A stretch of DNA of 53,833 nucleotides, taken from contig JANQLP010000046.1 of NCBI GenBank assembly GCA_028280515.1, forward strand, positions 1-53,833, read 5' to 3'. Below the pieces are notes generated by a model. That model worked only from the letters and a program-made list of their open reading frames with translations. It did not search any database and was not told the DNA's origin. A program made the translations under genes and the position numbers. Position 1 is the first letter of the stretch, and each line of letters opens with the position of its first letter. The stretch is from Hyphomicrobiales bacterium. GTDB lineage: Bacteria > Pseudomonadota > Alphaproteobacteria > Rhizobiales > Methyloligellaceae. Positions 44,207 through 53,178 of the stretch are shown here, in pieces.

Positions 44207-45289
44207 TCACTCGCCGGCCTTTGCGATCCGGTCGAACAATCCGTCTTTCCAGACGTCGGCGAAGCGTTTCGGCAGGTCGGCCAAACCGTCCTGAAACGCC
44301 TTGAGCTCCGCGGCGCTGAGTTCGACGACCTTCATACCCCGGGCCTTAGCCTCTTTCAGATGCGCGGCATCCTGGGCATAGACCTTGTTCTGGCCCCATT
44401 GCAGCGCCTCCGCGGCGGCCTCCGTGATGACCGCCCGGTCCTTGTCGCTCAGTTTCTGCCACCATGAATCGGACGCGATCAGCCACTGCACCTCGCGCAC
44501 ATGGCCGGTCAGGATCACATGATCCTGGACTTCGTTGAAACTGCTGCCGAGCGTGATGCCAAGCGGGTTTTCCTGTGCGTCGATCACACCCGTCTGCAAG
44601 GCCGTATAGACCTCGCCAAATGCCATCGGAACCGGGCTCGCGCCAAGCATGCGGAAGGCTTCAACCTGAACCGGGATCTCACGGACACGGATTTTCATGC
44701 CCGCCATGTCCTGCGGCTTGCGCACCATCCGGTCCTTCGTCGTGACATGGCGCGGCGGCCGGTCCATCCAGCCGAGGATACGGATGCCCTTCTTGTCGAG
44801 AACGGTCTTGCGGATTTCATCGCCGACCTTGCCTTCGACGACCTTTTTGAGGTGTTCGGGCGACACGATCAGATAGGGCGTGTCGAGAACGCCGAATTCA
44901 GGCGCGACGGCAGAGATGATGGCGGCGCCGGAAATGCCAAGCTCGATGGCGCCGCCTTGCATCAGATCGAACATGGCGCGCTCGCCGCCCATTTCGCCGC
45001 GCGAGTGGACGGTGATGTCGATCCGGCCGTCAGTCTTCTCGGCGATGTTCCGCGCCATGCGTTGCACGGCCTCGTCGACGACGGTGCCGGTCATCTCATG
45101 ATTCAGGTTGGCCTTCACATCCTGGGCATATGCGTGCGGGGCCTGAATGAACATCGAGGCCGAGGCGACGACCGCCGACATGATCAGTGCAGATAGTGCG
45201 GGCTTGCATCTCGACAGCAGACGCGCGGCGTTTGGCGCAGCCGCGACGGTCCTCGACCGTTGCTGTGCATTTCCCGTTGTTCCAACCAT
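44207..45289 (-). CDS. dctP: TRAP transporter solute-binding protein DctP
   Basis: The product has 360 residues from ATG 45289, with TTGGAGGG about 9 nt upstream; the longer frame adds a tail without meaning. A long N-region leads to a signal peptide ending AYA-Q (cut after about 55). DctP marks: GGERAMFDLMQGGAIELGI, GVLDTPYLI, KIRVREIPVQVEAFRMLGASPVPMAFGEVYTALQTGVIDAQENP with the Arg that binds the substrate carboxylate. It is periplasmic and feeds DctQM (47672-49436), which lie on the other arm of the locus. The ligand should be a carboxylate. Confidence 0.92.
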   Translation of the reverse strand: MVGTTGNAQQRSRTVAAAPNAARLLSRCKPALSALIMSAVVASASMFIQAPHAYAQDVKANLNHEMTGTVVDEAVQRMARNIAEKTDGRIDITVHSRGEMGGERAMFDLMQGGAIELGISGAAIISAVAPEFGVLDTPYLIVSPEHLKKVVEGKVGDEIRKTVLDKKGIRILGWMDRPPRHVTTKDRMVRKPQDMAGMKIRVREIPVQVEAFRMLGASPVPMAFGEVYTALQTGVIDAQENPLGITLGSSFNEVQDHVILTGHVREVQWLIASDSWWQKLSDKDRAVITEAAAEALQWGQNKVYAQDAAHLKEAKARGMKVVELSAAELKAFQDGLADLPKRFADVWKDGLFDRIAKAGE

Positions 45290-45465
45290 GACATAGACCC
45301 TCCAAAATCGTCCAACGCGCCGCCGGACCTCGTCTGGTCGGTGCTGTCCGAGGAACCGTCCGGCGAGCTCGATGGAGCTACAGCGGCTACCGGCGGCAGG
45401 CCCGGAACAACAGATCGTTTCGCACCCTCGCCGACTACAGCGCACGACTATATGTTTATTGTCGA

Positions 45466-45475
45466 TTGTCGACAA
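45466..45475. promoter_or_regulatory. GntR/FCD-type operator TTGTCGACAA, site 1
   Basis: It is a perfect 10-bp palindrome that fits TNGTNNACNA. An extra TTGTCGA half-site adjoins it at 45459-45465. It is the likely target of the GntR protein encoded at 49588, 177 bp upstream of the dctP start. Confidence 0.6.
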
Positions 45476-45631
45476 GATATTTTTCATGAAGAAGATCATA
45501 AATCTAATTTTTATCATTTAAAACATATATTTAAACAATTTATATAGCAAAGTATCGTTGGTACAAACAGCAATTTTTTATGTCTTTTTCGACCGCTAAC
45601 ATGTTGACTCGCGGAAAGTTCCCTGCCTATT

Positions 45632-45643
45632 TTTGTCGACAAA
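45632..45643. promoter_or_regulatory. GntR/FCD-type operator TTTGTCGACAAA, site 2
   Basis: It is a perfect 12-bp palindrome with the same core as site 1, 167 bp away. Two sites could allow repression by looping across the divergent promoters. Confidence 0.6.
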
Positions 45644-45862
45644 GGACACTGGCTGTGGGGCACGATGACGGGGGCGCGGGATTGGATGAGCCTCATGGAA
45701 AGCGGGCCTTACGAAGACACGAGGAGCGGAACCGGCCCTCGGTGGCAACCGATTGCGAGGGCCTCGCGACGACAGCGCCGCGGACCGTTCATCGCGATCC
45801 GACAGTGATCACGACCCTGGGTGATTGTGAGGCCTGAGTGATTCTAAGGAAGGTGTGAGACA

Positions 45863-47122
45863 ATGAAGCAGTCGAAGGGCGCCGGCCCACTTGCCGGGAC
45901 CAAGGTGATTGAGCTTGCCCACGTCATGGCCGGCCCCACATGCGGCCGCATGCTCGCCGATATGGGCGCTGACGTCATCAAGGTGGAGCGTGTTCCGGAC
46001 GGCGACGACTCACGTCGCGATACGATCGCATCGGGGAGCGGCGACCAGGGCGACTCCCATGCCTTCATGATGATGAACCGCAACAAGCGCGGCATCGCGG
46101 TAAACCTGAAGACGGACGGCGGAAAGGCCGTGCTCGAACGCCTGTTGACGGATGCCGATGCGGTGATCGAGAACTACCGGCACGACACAATGGAGAAGCT
46201 CGGTTTCGGCTACGCCGACCTGCACAAGCGCTTTCCACGCCTCATCTACTGCGCCGTTTCGGGCTTCGGGCGCACCGGACCTTACGCCGAGCGCGGCGGT
46301 TTCGATTTGATCGCCCAGGGCATGAGCGGCCTTATGAGCATCACCGGCGAGGCTGCGGGACGGCCACCGGTGAAGGTGGGCCCGCCCGTGACCGACATTA
46401 CGGCCGGGCTCCTGGCGACAATGGGCATATTGGCCGCCCTTTACAATCGTGAGCAGACCGGTGTCGGTCAGATGGTGGATACGTCGCTCTACGAAGCCGG
46501 CATTACGCTCACCTACTGGCACTCGGCCATCTGTTTCGCCACCGGTGACAATCCGGGCGCCCTCGGGTCCGCGCACCCGCTCAACGCTCCCTACCAGGCT
46601 TACGAGACATCCGACGGCTGGATAAATGTCGGCGCGGCCAACCAGTCCAACTGGCTGCGCATGATCTCCGTCATGGACGCCGAGGAACTGGGCCGCGACC
46701 CCCGGTTTGCCGACAACGCCAAGCGCATGGAGAACAAGGGCGCGCTCGACGAGGCGCTGGCGCCCGTCTTCAAGACACGCAGCTCGCAAGACTGGCTCTC
46801 GGCCTTCGAGGAGGCGGGCTTCCCGGCCGGGCCAATCCGGTCCGTACGCGAAATGCACGAGGACCCGCAAACGCTGGCACGAGGCATGGTGACCCAGGTC
46901 GAACACAGCCGCTTCGGCACGGTCGATACCATCGGCTTTCCGGTGACGTTCACGGAAACGCCGGCGGAGGTCTCGCGCGGCGCCCCGGTCTACGGTGAGA
47001 GCACATGGGAGATCCTCGCCGAGCATGGCTTTAGCGAGGAGGAAACCCGCCAGTTGATCGAAGAGGGTGCCGTTGTCCCCGCCGCCGCGCACGCGAAGAC
47101 GCCCGAGGTTGAAGACGCGTGA
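45863..47122 (+). CDS. Family III acyl-CoA transferase (CaiB/BaiF type)
   Basis: The product has 419 residues. Marks: GTKVIELAHVMAGPTCGRML at the start, [21 protein letters not shown], then GPPVTDITAG with the catalytic Asp178, and FPAGPIRSVREMHEDPQ near the end. It transfers CoA between carboxylates; donor and acceptor cannot be read. It is only distantly like the frc product at 15004 and lacks the GGGGQ loop. AAGGAAGG precedes the ATG. It opens the rightward arm and probably activates the imported acid for the crotonase. Confidence 0.9.
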   Translation: MKQSKGAGPLAGTKVIELAHVMAGPTCGRMLADMGADVIKVERVPDGDDSRRDTIASGSGDQGDSHAFMMMNRNKRGIAVNLKTDGGKAVLERLLTDADAVIENYRHDTMEKLGFGYADLHKRFPRLIYCAVSGFGRTGPYAERGGFDLIAQGMSGLMSITGEAAGRPPVKVGPPVTDITAGLLATMGILAALYNREQTGVGQMVDTSLYEAGITLTYWHSAICFATGDNPGALGSAHPLNAPYQAYETSDGWINVGAANQSNWLRMISVMDAEELGRDPRFADNAKRMENKGALDEALAPVFKTRSSQDWLSAFEEAGFPAGPIRSVREMHEDPQTLARGMVTQVEHSRFGTVDTIGFPVTFTETPAEVSRGAPVYGESTWEILAEHGFSEEETRQLIEEGAVVPAAAHAKTPEVEDA

Positions 47123-47177
47123 TGCCGTCGCCGACCATGGTTTTGCGTCGACGGAACATGCGCAAGGATTGATCAGA

Positions 47178-47675
47178 TTGACAGCCGACACGCCGATCAT
47201 CCACCGCGAGGCCGTGCAAACCGCCTGGGTCGACTATAACGGCCATCTGAACGTTGCCTATTACAACCTCATCTTCGACCATGCCACGGACGTGCTGCTC
47301 GACCGATTGGGGGTCGGCGCCGCCTATGCGGACGCGTCCGGCTGCAGCACGTTCGTGGTCGAGGCCCACACCCGCTACGTGGACGAACTGGTCGACGGCG
47401 CGCCGGTCCGGGTCATGACGCAGCTTCTGGGCTTTGACGAGAAACGTCTGCACTACTTCCACACCATGGAGCACGACGAAAAGGGCTTTCTTGCCGCGAC
47501 GCAGGAACTCATGTCCGTTCACGTGGACCTGACGAAGCGAAAAACCGCACCCTTTCCCGAACGCGCGCTCAAGACGATCGCCGCCGTCGCCGCGTCTCAC
47601 GCCCGGACCGAGCGACCCGAGACGGTCGGCGCGGCGATCAGGCCGCCGCGGCCCCGCGCACCTGGTGCCGAATGA
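47178..47675 (+). CDS. Hotdog-fold acyl-CoA thioesterase
   Basis: The core reads TAWVDYNGHLNVAYYNLIFDHATD, the 4HBT-type hotdog helix with the active-site Asp, and TFVVEAHTRYVDEL. The WVDYNGHxNVAYY form is that of thioesterases found with carnitine/betaine catabolic genes. The start is uncertain: I took TTG 47178 (AAGGA about 9 nt upstream, 165 residues), while GTG 47067 would overlap the CoA-transferase by 56 nt and add a basic tail unlike the family. The stop overlaps the dctQ start (ATGA), so the two are translationally coupled. It may release the CoA product or recycle stalled CoA esters. Confidence 0.8.
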   Translation: MTADTPIIHREAVQTAWVDYNGHLNVAYYNLIFDHATDVLLDRLGVGAAYADASGCSTFVVEAHTRYVDELVDGAPVRVMTQLLGFDEKRLHYFHTMEHDEKGFLAATQELMSVHVDLTKRKTAPFPERALKTIAAVAASHARTERPETVGAAIRPPRPRAPGAE

Positions 47676-48157
47676 CCGTCCTGTGCCGCGTCCATGAAGC
47701 GATGCTCGCCGCCGTCAGGACATTCCTGATCGGTCTTTTCCTCATGCTGGTGGCGGTCGTATTCTTCCAGGTCATCGCCCGCTACGTCTTCGACGCGCCG
47801 CCGTTCTGGACGGAGGAGCTGGCGCGGTTCACCCTCATCTGGATCACCTTCGTCGGCGCCGGGCTGGTGCACCAACGCGGTGAACATATCGCGGTGAACA
47901 GCTTCCGCGACACCCTGCCCCGCAGGCCGCGGGCCCTGCTCGACATCCTGATTTCCCTGCTCGTGCTCGCCGTCCTGATCGTGTTCGCCAAGGCCGGCCT
48001 CTCGATCGTCGCCGTCGGCACTCAGACGGCTCCCGCGCTCGGCATTTCCATGCGCTATGTCTACGGCGCGCTGCTCGTCGGCACGGCGCTGATGATCCTC
48101 GTCACGGTCACGCAGCTCGTCGTCCGGCTGTCGGCGCTCTCCAAGGGAGCCGATTAA
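47672..48157 (+). CDS. dctQ: TRAP transporter small permease DctQ
   Basis: The product has 161 residues and four membrane helices (near 14-38, 50-68, 85-108, 125-150). Family marks are VFFQVIARYVFDAPPFWTEELARF and the GAGLVHQRGEHI segment. The start overlaps the thioesterase stop by four bases and the stop is 2 nt before dctM. DctQ holds DctM in the inner membrane and takes part in docking of DctP. Confidence 0.92.
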   Translation: MTVLCRVHEAMLAAVRTFLIGLFLMLVAVVFFQVIARYVFDAPPFWTEELARFTLIWITFVGAGLVHQRGEHIAVNSFRDTLPRRPRALLDILISLLVLAVLIVFAKAGLSIVAVGTQTAPALGISMRYVYGALLVGTALMILVTVTQLVVRLSALSKGAD

Positions 48158-48158
48158 C

Positions 48159-49436
48159 GTGTCGATCGGCATCATCCTCGCCCTGTTCTTTGTGTTCGTG
48201 CTGCTTGGGGTTCCGATCGCCTTCGCGATCGGCATCGTCTCGGTGCTCTATATTGTCGACTCCGGCCTGCCGCTCCTGGTCGTCGGGCAGAGGATGGTCG
48301 CCGGAGCCGATTCCTTTCCGCTGCTGGCCGCGCCGCTGTTCCTTCTGGCCGGCACCATCATGAGCTACGGCGGGATCACCCGGCGGCTGGTGCGCCTGGC
48401 CAACGCCATTGTCGGCCACATCACCGGCGGCCTGGCGCAGGTGAACGTGTTCTCCAGCCTGCTGCTCTCCGGCATGTCGGGATCGGCGACAGCCGATGCG
48501 TCCGGGCTCGGCTCGATGATCATCCCGGCGATGAAAAAGGCCGGCTACGCGCCAAGGCTGAGTGCCGCGGTAACCGCGGCCTCGGCCACCATCGGACCGA
48601 TCATCCCGCCGAGCGTTCCGTTCGTCATCTACGGCGCCATGGCGCAGGTCTCGATCGGCAAGCTGTTCGTGGGCGGCATCATTCCGGGCCTGTTGATGAC
48701 GCTGTTCCTGATGGTCACGATCTATCTGACGTGCCGGCAGCACGGCTACAGGACCCACGACAGGCTGGATTTCAGCGAGCTGCGTGCGGCCTTCAAAGCC
48801 AGCCTGCTCGACCTGATGCTGCCGCTGGTGATCATCGGCGGCATCCTCGGCGGCGTCTTCACACCAATCGAAGCGGCGGCCGTCGCCGTCGTCTACGCTG
48901 CCACCATCGAGCTGTTGATATTTCGCGAAATCGGCGTGCGCGACATTCCGGAAATCGTCATCACGGCCGTGCGTCTGACCGCGATCATCATGTTCGTAAT
49001 CGCGGTTTCCAACATCTTCGGCTGGATCCTGATCCGCGAAGGCGCCGGCAAGCTGCTGGTCGACTTCATGCTGGGGATCAGCAACGACGTGATCGTGCTA
49101 AGGCTGCTGCTTGTGGCCCTCTTGATCTTGCTCGGGCTGTTCATCGAGACCATCGTGCTGATCGTGCTGGTCGTACCCCTGTTGACGGCGCTGTCGCCAC
49201 ACCTGGCGATGGACCCGGTTCATCTCGGCGTCACGGTCGTCCTTTCGATCATGATCGGGCTGATCACGCCCCCGCTCGGGCTGTGCATGTTCATCGTCAA
49301 CTCCATCGCCGGAATCGGCATGGGAGAATACACGCGCACCATCATGCCCTACCTCGCAGCGCTCATCGTTTGCGCCGTGCTGGTGGCGCTGGTGCCGCCG
49401 TTGACAACCTGGTTACCCACGGCCATGATGAACTAG
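48159..49436 (+). CDS. dctM: TRAP transporter large permease DctM
   Basis: The product has 425 residues and about 12 membrane segments. Marks: GVPIAFAIGIVS, PLFLLAGTIMSYGGITRRL, SGMSGSATADASGLGSMIIP, SATIGPIIPPSVPFVIYG and GLITPPLGLCMF, the paired hairpins of the sodium-coupled elevator. The start is GTG directly after dctQ. It works with DctQ and the DctP encoded on the divergent arm. Confidence 0.93.
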   Translation: MSIGIILALFFVFVLLGVPIAFAIGIVSVLYIVDSGLPLLVVGQRMVAGADSFPLLAAPLFLLAGTIMSYGGITRRLVRLANAIVGHITGGLAQVNVFSSLLLSGMSGSATADASGLGSMIIPAMKKAGYAPRLSAAVTAASATIGPIIPPSVPFVIYGAMAQVSIGKLFVGGIIPGLLMTLFLMVTIYLTCRQHGYRTHDRLDFSELRAAFKASLLDLMLPLVIIGGILGGVFTPIEAAAVAVVYAATIELLIFREIGVRDIPEIVITAVRLTAIIMFVIAVSNIFGWILIREGAGKLLVDFMLGISNDVIVLRLLLVALLILLGLFIETIVLIVLVVPLLTALSPHLAMDPVHLGVTVVLSIMIGLITPPLGLCMFIVNSIAGIGMGEYTRTIMPYLAALIVCAVLVALVPPLTTWLPTAMMN

Positions 49437-49587
49437 GTGAAGGAACCGGCTCTGCATATGCGCGACCGTCGCCGACAAACTCTCTTGATTCCGTACATCG
49501 TCGATCATCCGGCAAGGCCCGTGGGGCCTGCGGCGGGCGGTCCGGCTGCGGTTTTCGACGGCCAGCGAGAAAATGGCGAGGACACTC

Positions 49588-50358
49588 ATGTCGGCGCGCA
49601 CGCCTAAGACCACCTATGACGCACAAGGATCCCGTGCACCGGCGGGATCGGCGGCCAAGCCGGCGGCCGCGGGCCGGTTGGACGACAGACTGCCGGACGT
49701 TCTCGGCCAGGAACTGACGAACATCATCGAGCGACGCATCATCTTTCTCGATTTCGCGCCCGGCGCCCATGTCACGGAACAGGAGATATCCAGGGAGTTC
49801 AATATCTCACGTTCACCTGTGCGCGAGGCCTTTCGCCAGCTTGAAGCGAGCGGCCTCGTCGTCCGCCTGGCCCGCCGCGGCGTCCGGGTCAACGAAATGA
49901 CGGAGCAGAACCTCAAAGAGATCTACAGTTGCCGCGTGCCGCTGGAAGGCATGGCCGCGGCCGCCGCCGCCAAGCATGCGAGCAAGGACGATCTCGATAG
50001 AATGACAGGAGCGCTCGAAGGCATGGCGACGGCGCTCGAGATTTCCGACGTCAACCGGTTCTTCGACGAGAACATCGCGTTCCAAAAGTACATGCACGAA
50101 GCGTCCGGCAATCTGATGCTGCAGCGCATTCTGGCCGACCTGGACAAGCACGCCTTGAGATACCGTTATTTCGGCCACACCAAGGCGGCGGAGATACCGC
50201 AGTTCTCGTATGAGGCTCAGCTTGCGGTCCTTGCCGCCATAGAAGGCCGCAACCCGCAAGAAGCCAAGAAGCTGACCATGAGCATGATACGCCAGGCCCA
50301 GCGACTGCACAGGAAAGTTCTCCGCCGACACGGACATGAGTTGAACGGCAACGCATAA
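49588..50358 (+). CDS. GntR-family regulator, FCD-like with lost metal ligands
   Basis: The product has 256 residues from ATG 49588 (GAGGA 6-7 nt upstream; ATG 49573 would add five). The winged helix includes EISREFNISRSPVREAFRQL. The FCD-type helical domain keeps the layout, but the first ligand site reads ENIAFQKYMHEASGN where FCD proteins have D...FH, and the later EH...AI and RxH histidines are missing (SYEAQLAVLAAIEGRN, MSMIRQAQ). It may bind ligand without metal, like FadR. It closes the rightward arm and probably controls the TTGTCGACAA sites at 45466 and 45632. Confidence 0.88.
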   Translation: MSARTPKTTYDAQGSRAPAGSAAKPAAAGRLDDRLPDVLGQELTNIIERRIIFLDFAPGAHVTEQEISREFNISRSPVREAFRQLEASGLVVRLARRGVRVNEMTEQNLKEIYSCRVPLEGMAAAAAAKHASKDDLDRMTGALEGMATALEISDVNRFFDENIAFQKYMHEASGNLMLQRILADLDKHALRYRYFGHTKAAEIPQFSYEAQLAVLAAIEGRNPQEAKKLTMSMIRQAQRLHRKVLRRHGHELNGNA

Positions 50359-50433
50359 GTTAACTGGTCGCTACAGCCTGGTTGTTTGATCCCGGAAACC
50401 GCCTGATAGCCAGCATGTTTGTACGATTGGCGT

Positions 50434-53166
50434 TCATGCCCCTGGCGCAGCTCCGTCAATCTGCGATTTCTGTCTACGGAACGCGAGGCGCATCTGTTTT
50501 TCGGTTTCGACCAGCGCAAAGAACACGGCACCTATGGCGACGATCAGGAGGCCGTCAGCCAGGGAGACGCCCTGCGTGCCGAATACGGTCTGCAAGGGAG
50601 GCAGGTATGTGATGGCGAACTGTGCGACCGTCACCGTAATGACGCAGGCCCATACAACCTTCGTTCCCCTCACTGCTTTCCAGGTCAGAGAAGTACCGTG
50701 GATGTTGCGGATGAAAAAGAGGTGGAACATCTCCAGCACAACCAGCGTATTCATCGCCATGGTCTGTGCCAGCGCCTGATCGTAGCCCCGGTCCACGGCA
50801 TATGTATAGATTCCGAAGACCGCGAAGAGGAACAGGCTCGAGACCAGCACAATGTGCCAGATCAGACCGGCTGTAAGCAGCGGCCCGTCGCGCGGGCGGG
50901 GTGGACGGCGCATGGTACCTGCCTCGGACGGTTCAAAGGCGAGCGCAAGGCCAAGCGTTACCGCAGTGATGAGGTTGATCCAGAGGATCTGCACCGCGGT
51001 GATCGGCAATGCCATTCCTGCAAAAAGCGCCACGATGATCGTCATCGCCTCGCCCGCGTTGGTGGGCAGCGTCCAGCTGATGACCTTCTTGATGTTGTCG
51101 TAGACGGTCCGCCCTTCGCGAACCGCTGCCGCGATCGAGGCGAAATTGTCATCGGCCAGCACCAGTTCGGCCGCCTCCTTCGCGGCCTCGCTGCCCTTCT
51201 GCCCCATGGCGATCCCGGCATCGGCGCGTTTGAGCGCGGGTGCATCGTTCACCCCGTCGCCCGTCATGGCCACGGTCAAGCCGTGCGATTGCAGCGCAGT
51301 GACGAGGCGCAGCTTGTCGGCCGGCGAAGTACGGGCGAAGATGTCAGTCTCCACTGCCGCGTCGGCAAGTGCTGCATCGTCCATCGCCTCGACCTCTTCA
51401 CCGGTCAGCACTCTCTCCTGATTTTTCAGTCCGATCTGCCCGGCGATGGCGCGGGCGGTCGCGGCATGATCGCCCGTGATCATCTTTACGCGGATGCCCG
51501 CCGCGTGGCACTCCGCGACGGCCTCGATCGCCTCGGCGCGCGGCGGGTCGATCAGGCCTATCAGGCCTATCAGCGTGAGCCGCCCGTCCAGATCAGTGGT
51601 GTTCAGAATGGTTTGGCTCTGTTCCACGTCCCTGGTGGCGACCGCGATTACTCTCAGGCCTTCGGCCGCGAGCTCTTCGACCATGTTATGCCAGTGGCCA
51701 TCGTCGAGCGGATCGGTGCCGCCATCGGCCGCGCGCTGGCCAGAGCAGAGCGCCAGCACCGCCTCCGGCGCGCCCTTTACCTGGATGCAGGCATGGCCTT
51801 TGTGGTCGTGATACAGAACGGCCATGTAACGGTGCGCGGCGTCGAAGGGGATTGCATCGGTGCGGCTCCAGCCCCGGAAGGGCTGCGGCCCCGCGCCGGT
51901 GATCTTGCCGGCGAGTGCTATCAGTGCACCTTCCATCGGGTCGCCTTCGACGCGCCAACCATCCGCCGCGCCATGCAGCACCGCGTCATTGCACAGGCCG
52001 GCGGCGCGGGCGAATTCCATCAGAACAGCATGCTCATCCGGGTCGGCGTCAGCTTCGCGCCAGCGCACCGTACCTTCAGGTGCATATCCGCTACCGCCGA
52101 CGGAGTAGACGTGCTCGGCCGCGGCAAGCGTCGCAGCCATCATCTCGTTTCGGGTCAGCGTGCCCGTCTTGTCGGAACAGATCACGGAAACCGAGCCCAA
52201 CGTCTCGATAGCCGGCAGGCGGCGAATGATGGCGTTGCGCCGCGCCATGGCCTGCACGCCGACGGCCAGCGTGATCGTCAGCACCGCCGGCAGCCCCTCG
52301 GGGATCGCTGCGACGGCGAGGCTGACGACCGCCATGAAGAGATCGGCAAAGGGAAGGTGCCCGACGAAATGGCCGTAGATGAGGAGGCTGGCCGCGATCA
52401 TCAGAATGAACAGCGTGAGCCAGCGGGCGAAGATATTCATCTGACGGACCAGCGGAGTGGTCAGCGTCTGCACCTCCGACAGCATCCCGCTGATCTGGCC
52501 GATTTGGGTGTCGGCCGCAGTGGCCGCAACTGCGGCCCGTCCTGTGCCTGAGACCACGAGCGTTCCATTGAAGAGCATCGATGTCCGATCCCCCAGCACG
52601 GCTCCTTCGGCAACCGGTGCAGTGCTCTTTTCAACGGGCACGGACTCGCCCGTCAGGATTGCCTCCTCGGCCTTGAGGCCACGCGCCTGCAAAAGGCGCA
52701 GATCGGCCGGAACCCTGTCGCCCGCCTCGAGGAGCACGACGTCGCCCGGCACGAGGTCGGCGGCATCGACGCTTTGCCGCCGCCCGTCGCGCAGCACGGA
52801 CGAGTGCGGAGCGAGCATGTCGCGTATCGCCTCCATCGCCTGTTCGGCACGGCCTTCCTGTACAAAGCCGATCAACGCGTTGACGAGGACGACCGCGAGG
52901 ATCACGCCCGTATCGACCCAGTGCTGCAGTGCCGCCGTGACCGCGGCCGAGGCGATCAGCACGTAGATCAGCACATTGTGGAAATGCGCGAGAAACCTGA
53001 GAATGGCGCTACGCTTCGGCTGCTCCGGCAGACGGTTGCGCCCGTACTCCGCCAGGCGACGGGCCGCTTCGGCGGAAGTCAGGCCGGTCTCTACCGCATC
53101 CAGGGACCGGAGCGCGGTCTCTTTCGATACCGCATGGAGACTTGTCGGTGGGGTTTGCTCGTTCAT
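50434..53166 (-). CDS. P-type cation-transporting ATPase (P2-like)
   Basis: The product has about 910 residues. All P-type parts are present: TGESVPVEKS (near 172), AAIPEGLPAVL in M4 (near 290), the phosphorylated Asp in CSDKTGTLTRNEMM (near 331), KGAPEAVLALC in the nucleotide domain, and MTGDGVNDAPALKRAD (near 636). The domain order is that of Ca2+/Mn2+-type P2A pumps. In M6 the sequence is INLITAVTLGLALAFEP, without the NxxD of sarcoplasmic Ca2+ pumps, so the ion is uncertain. GTG 53178 is an alternative start four codons upstream. It stands alone, converging on the gntR gene with 75 bp between. Confidence 0.9.
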   Translation of the reverse strand: MNEQTPPTSLHAVSKETALRSLDAVETGLTSAEAARRLAEYGRNRLPEQPKRSAILRFLAHFHNVLIYVLIASAAVTAALQHWVDTGVILAVVLVNALIGFVQEGRAEQAMEAIRDMLAPHSSVLRDGRRQSVDAADLVPGDVVLLEAGDRVPADLRLLQARGLKAEEAILTGESVPVEKSTAPVAEGAVLGDRTSMLFNGTLVVSGTGRAAVAATAADTQIGQISGMLSEVQTLTTPLVRQMNIFARWLTLFILMIAASLLIYGHFVGHLPFADLFMAVVSLAVAAIPEGLPAVLTITLAVGVQAMARRNAIIRRLPAIETLGSVSVICSDKTGTLTRNEMMAATLAAAEHVYSVGGSGYAPEGTVRWREADADPDEHAVLMEFARAAGLCNDAVLHGAADGWRVEGDPMEGALIALAGKITGAGPQPFRGWSRTDAIPFDAAHRYMAVLYHDHKGHACIQVKGAPEAVLALCSGQRAADGGTDPLDDGHWHNMVEELAAEGLRVIAVATRDVEQSQTILNTTDLDGRLTLIGLIGLIDPPRAEAIEAVAECHAAGIRVKMITGDHAATARAIAGQIGLKNQERVLTGEEVEAMDDAALADAAVETDIFARTSPADKLRLVTALQSHGLTVAMTGDGVNDAPALKRADAGIAMGQKGSEAAKEAAELVLADDNFASIAAAVREGRTVYDNIKKVISWTLPTNAGEAMTIIVALFAGMALPITAVQILWINLITAVTLGLALAFEPSEAGTMRRPPRPRDGPLLTAGLIWHIVLVSSLFLFAVFGIYTYAVDRGYDQALAQTMAMNTLVVLEMFHLFFIRNIHGTSLTWKAVRGTKVVWACVITVTVAQFAITYLPPLQTVFGTQGVSLADGLLIVAIGAVFFALVETEKQMRLAFRRQKSQIDGAAPGA

Positions 53167-53178
53167 CTGTTTCTTCAC

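Larger units (their letters stand above)
45290..45862. promoter_or_regulatory. Divergent control region of TRAP/catabolic locus
   Basis: This 573-bp spacer lies between the divergent dctP and CoA-transferase genes. It is AT-rich around 45450-45600, where both promoters probably lie, and holds two TTGTCGACAA palindromes. No gene is supported in it. Confidence 0.6.

Noticed and set aside
46010-47200. 396-codon minus-strand frame over the CoA-transferase
   Set aside because: The plus strand carries the complete family III CoA-transferase with its catalytic Asp. The antisense frame has no recognisable domain.
50419-52551. 710-codon plus-strand frame across the P-type ATPase gene
   Set aside because: The minus strand encodes every P-type ATPase motif in order. 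The plus frame is Arg/His-rich shadow coding.
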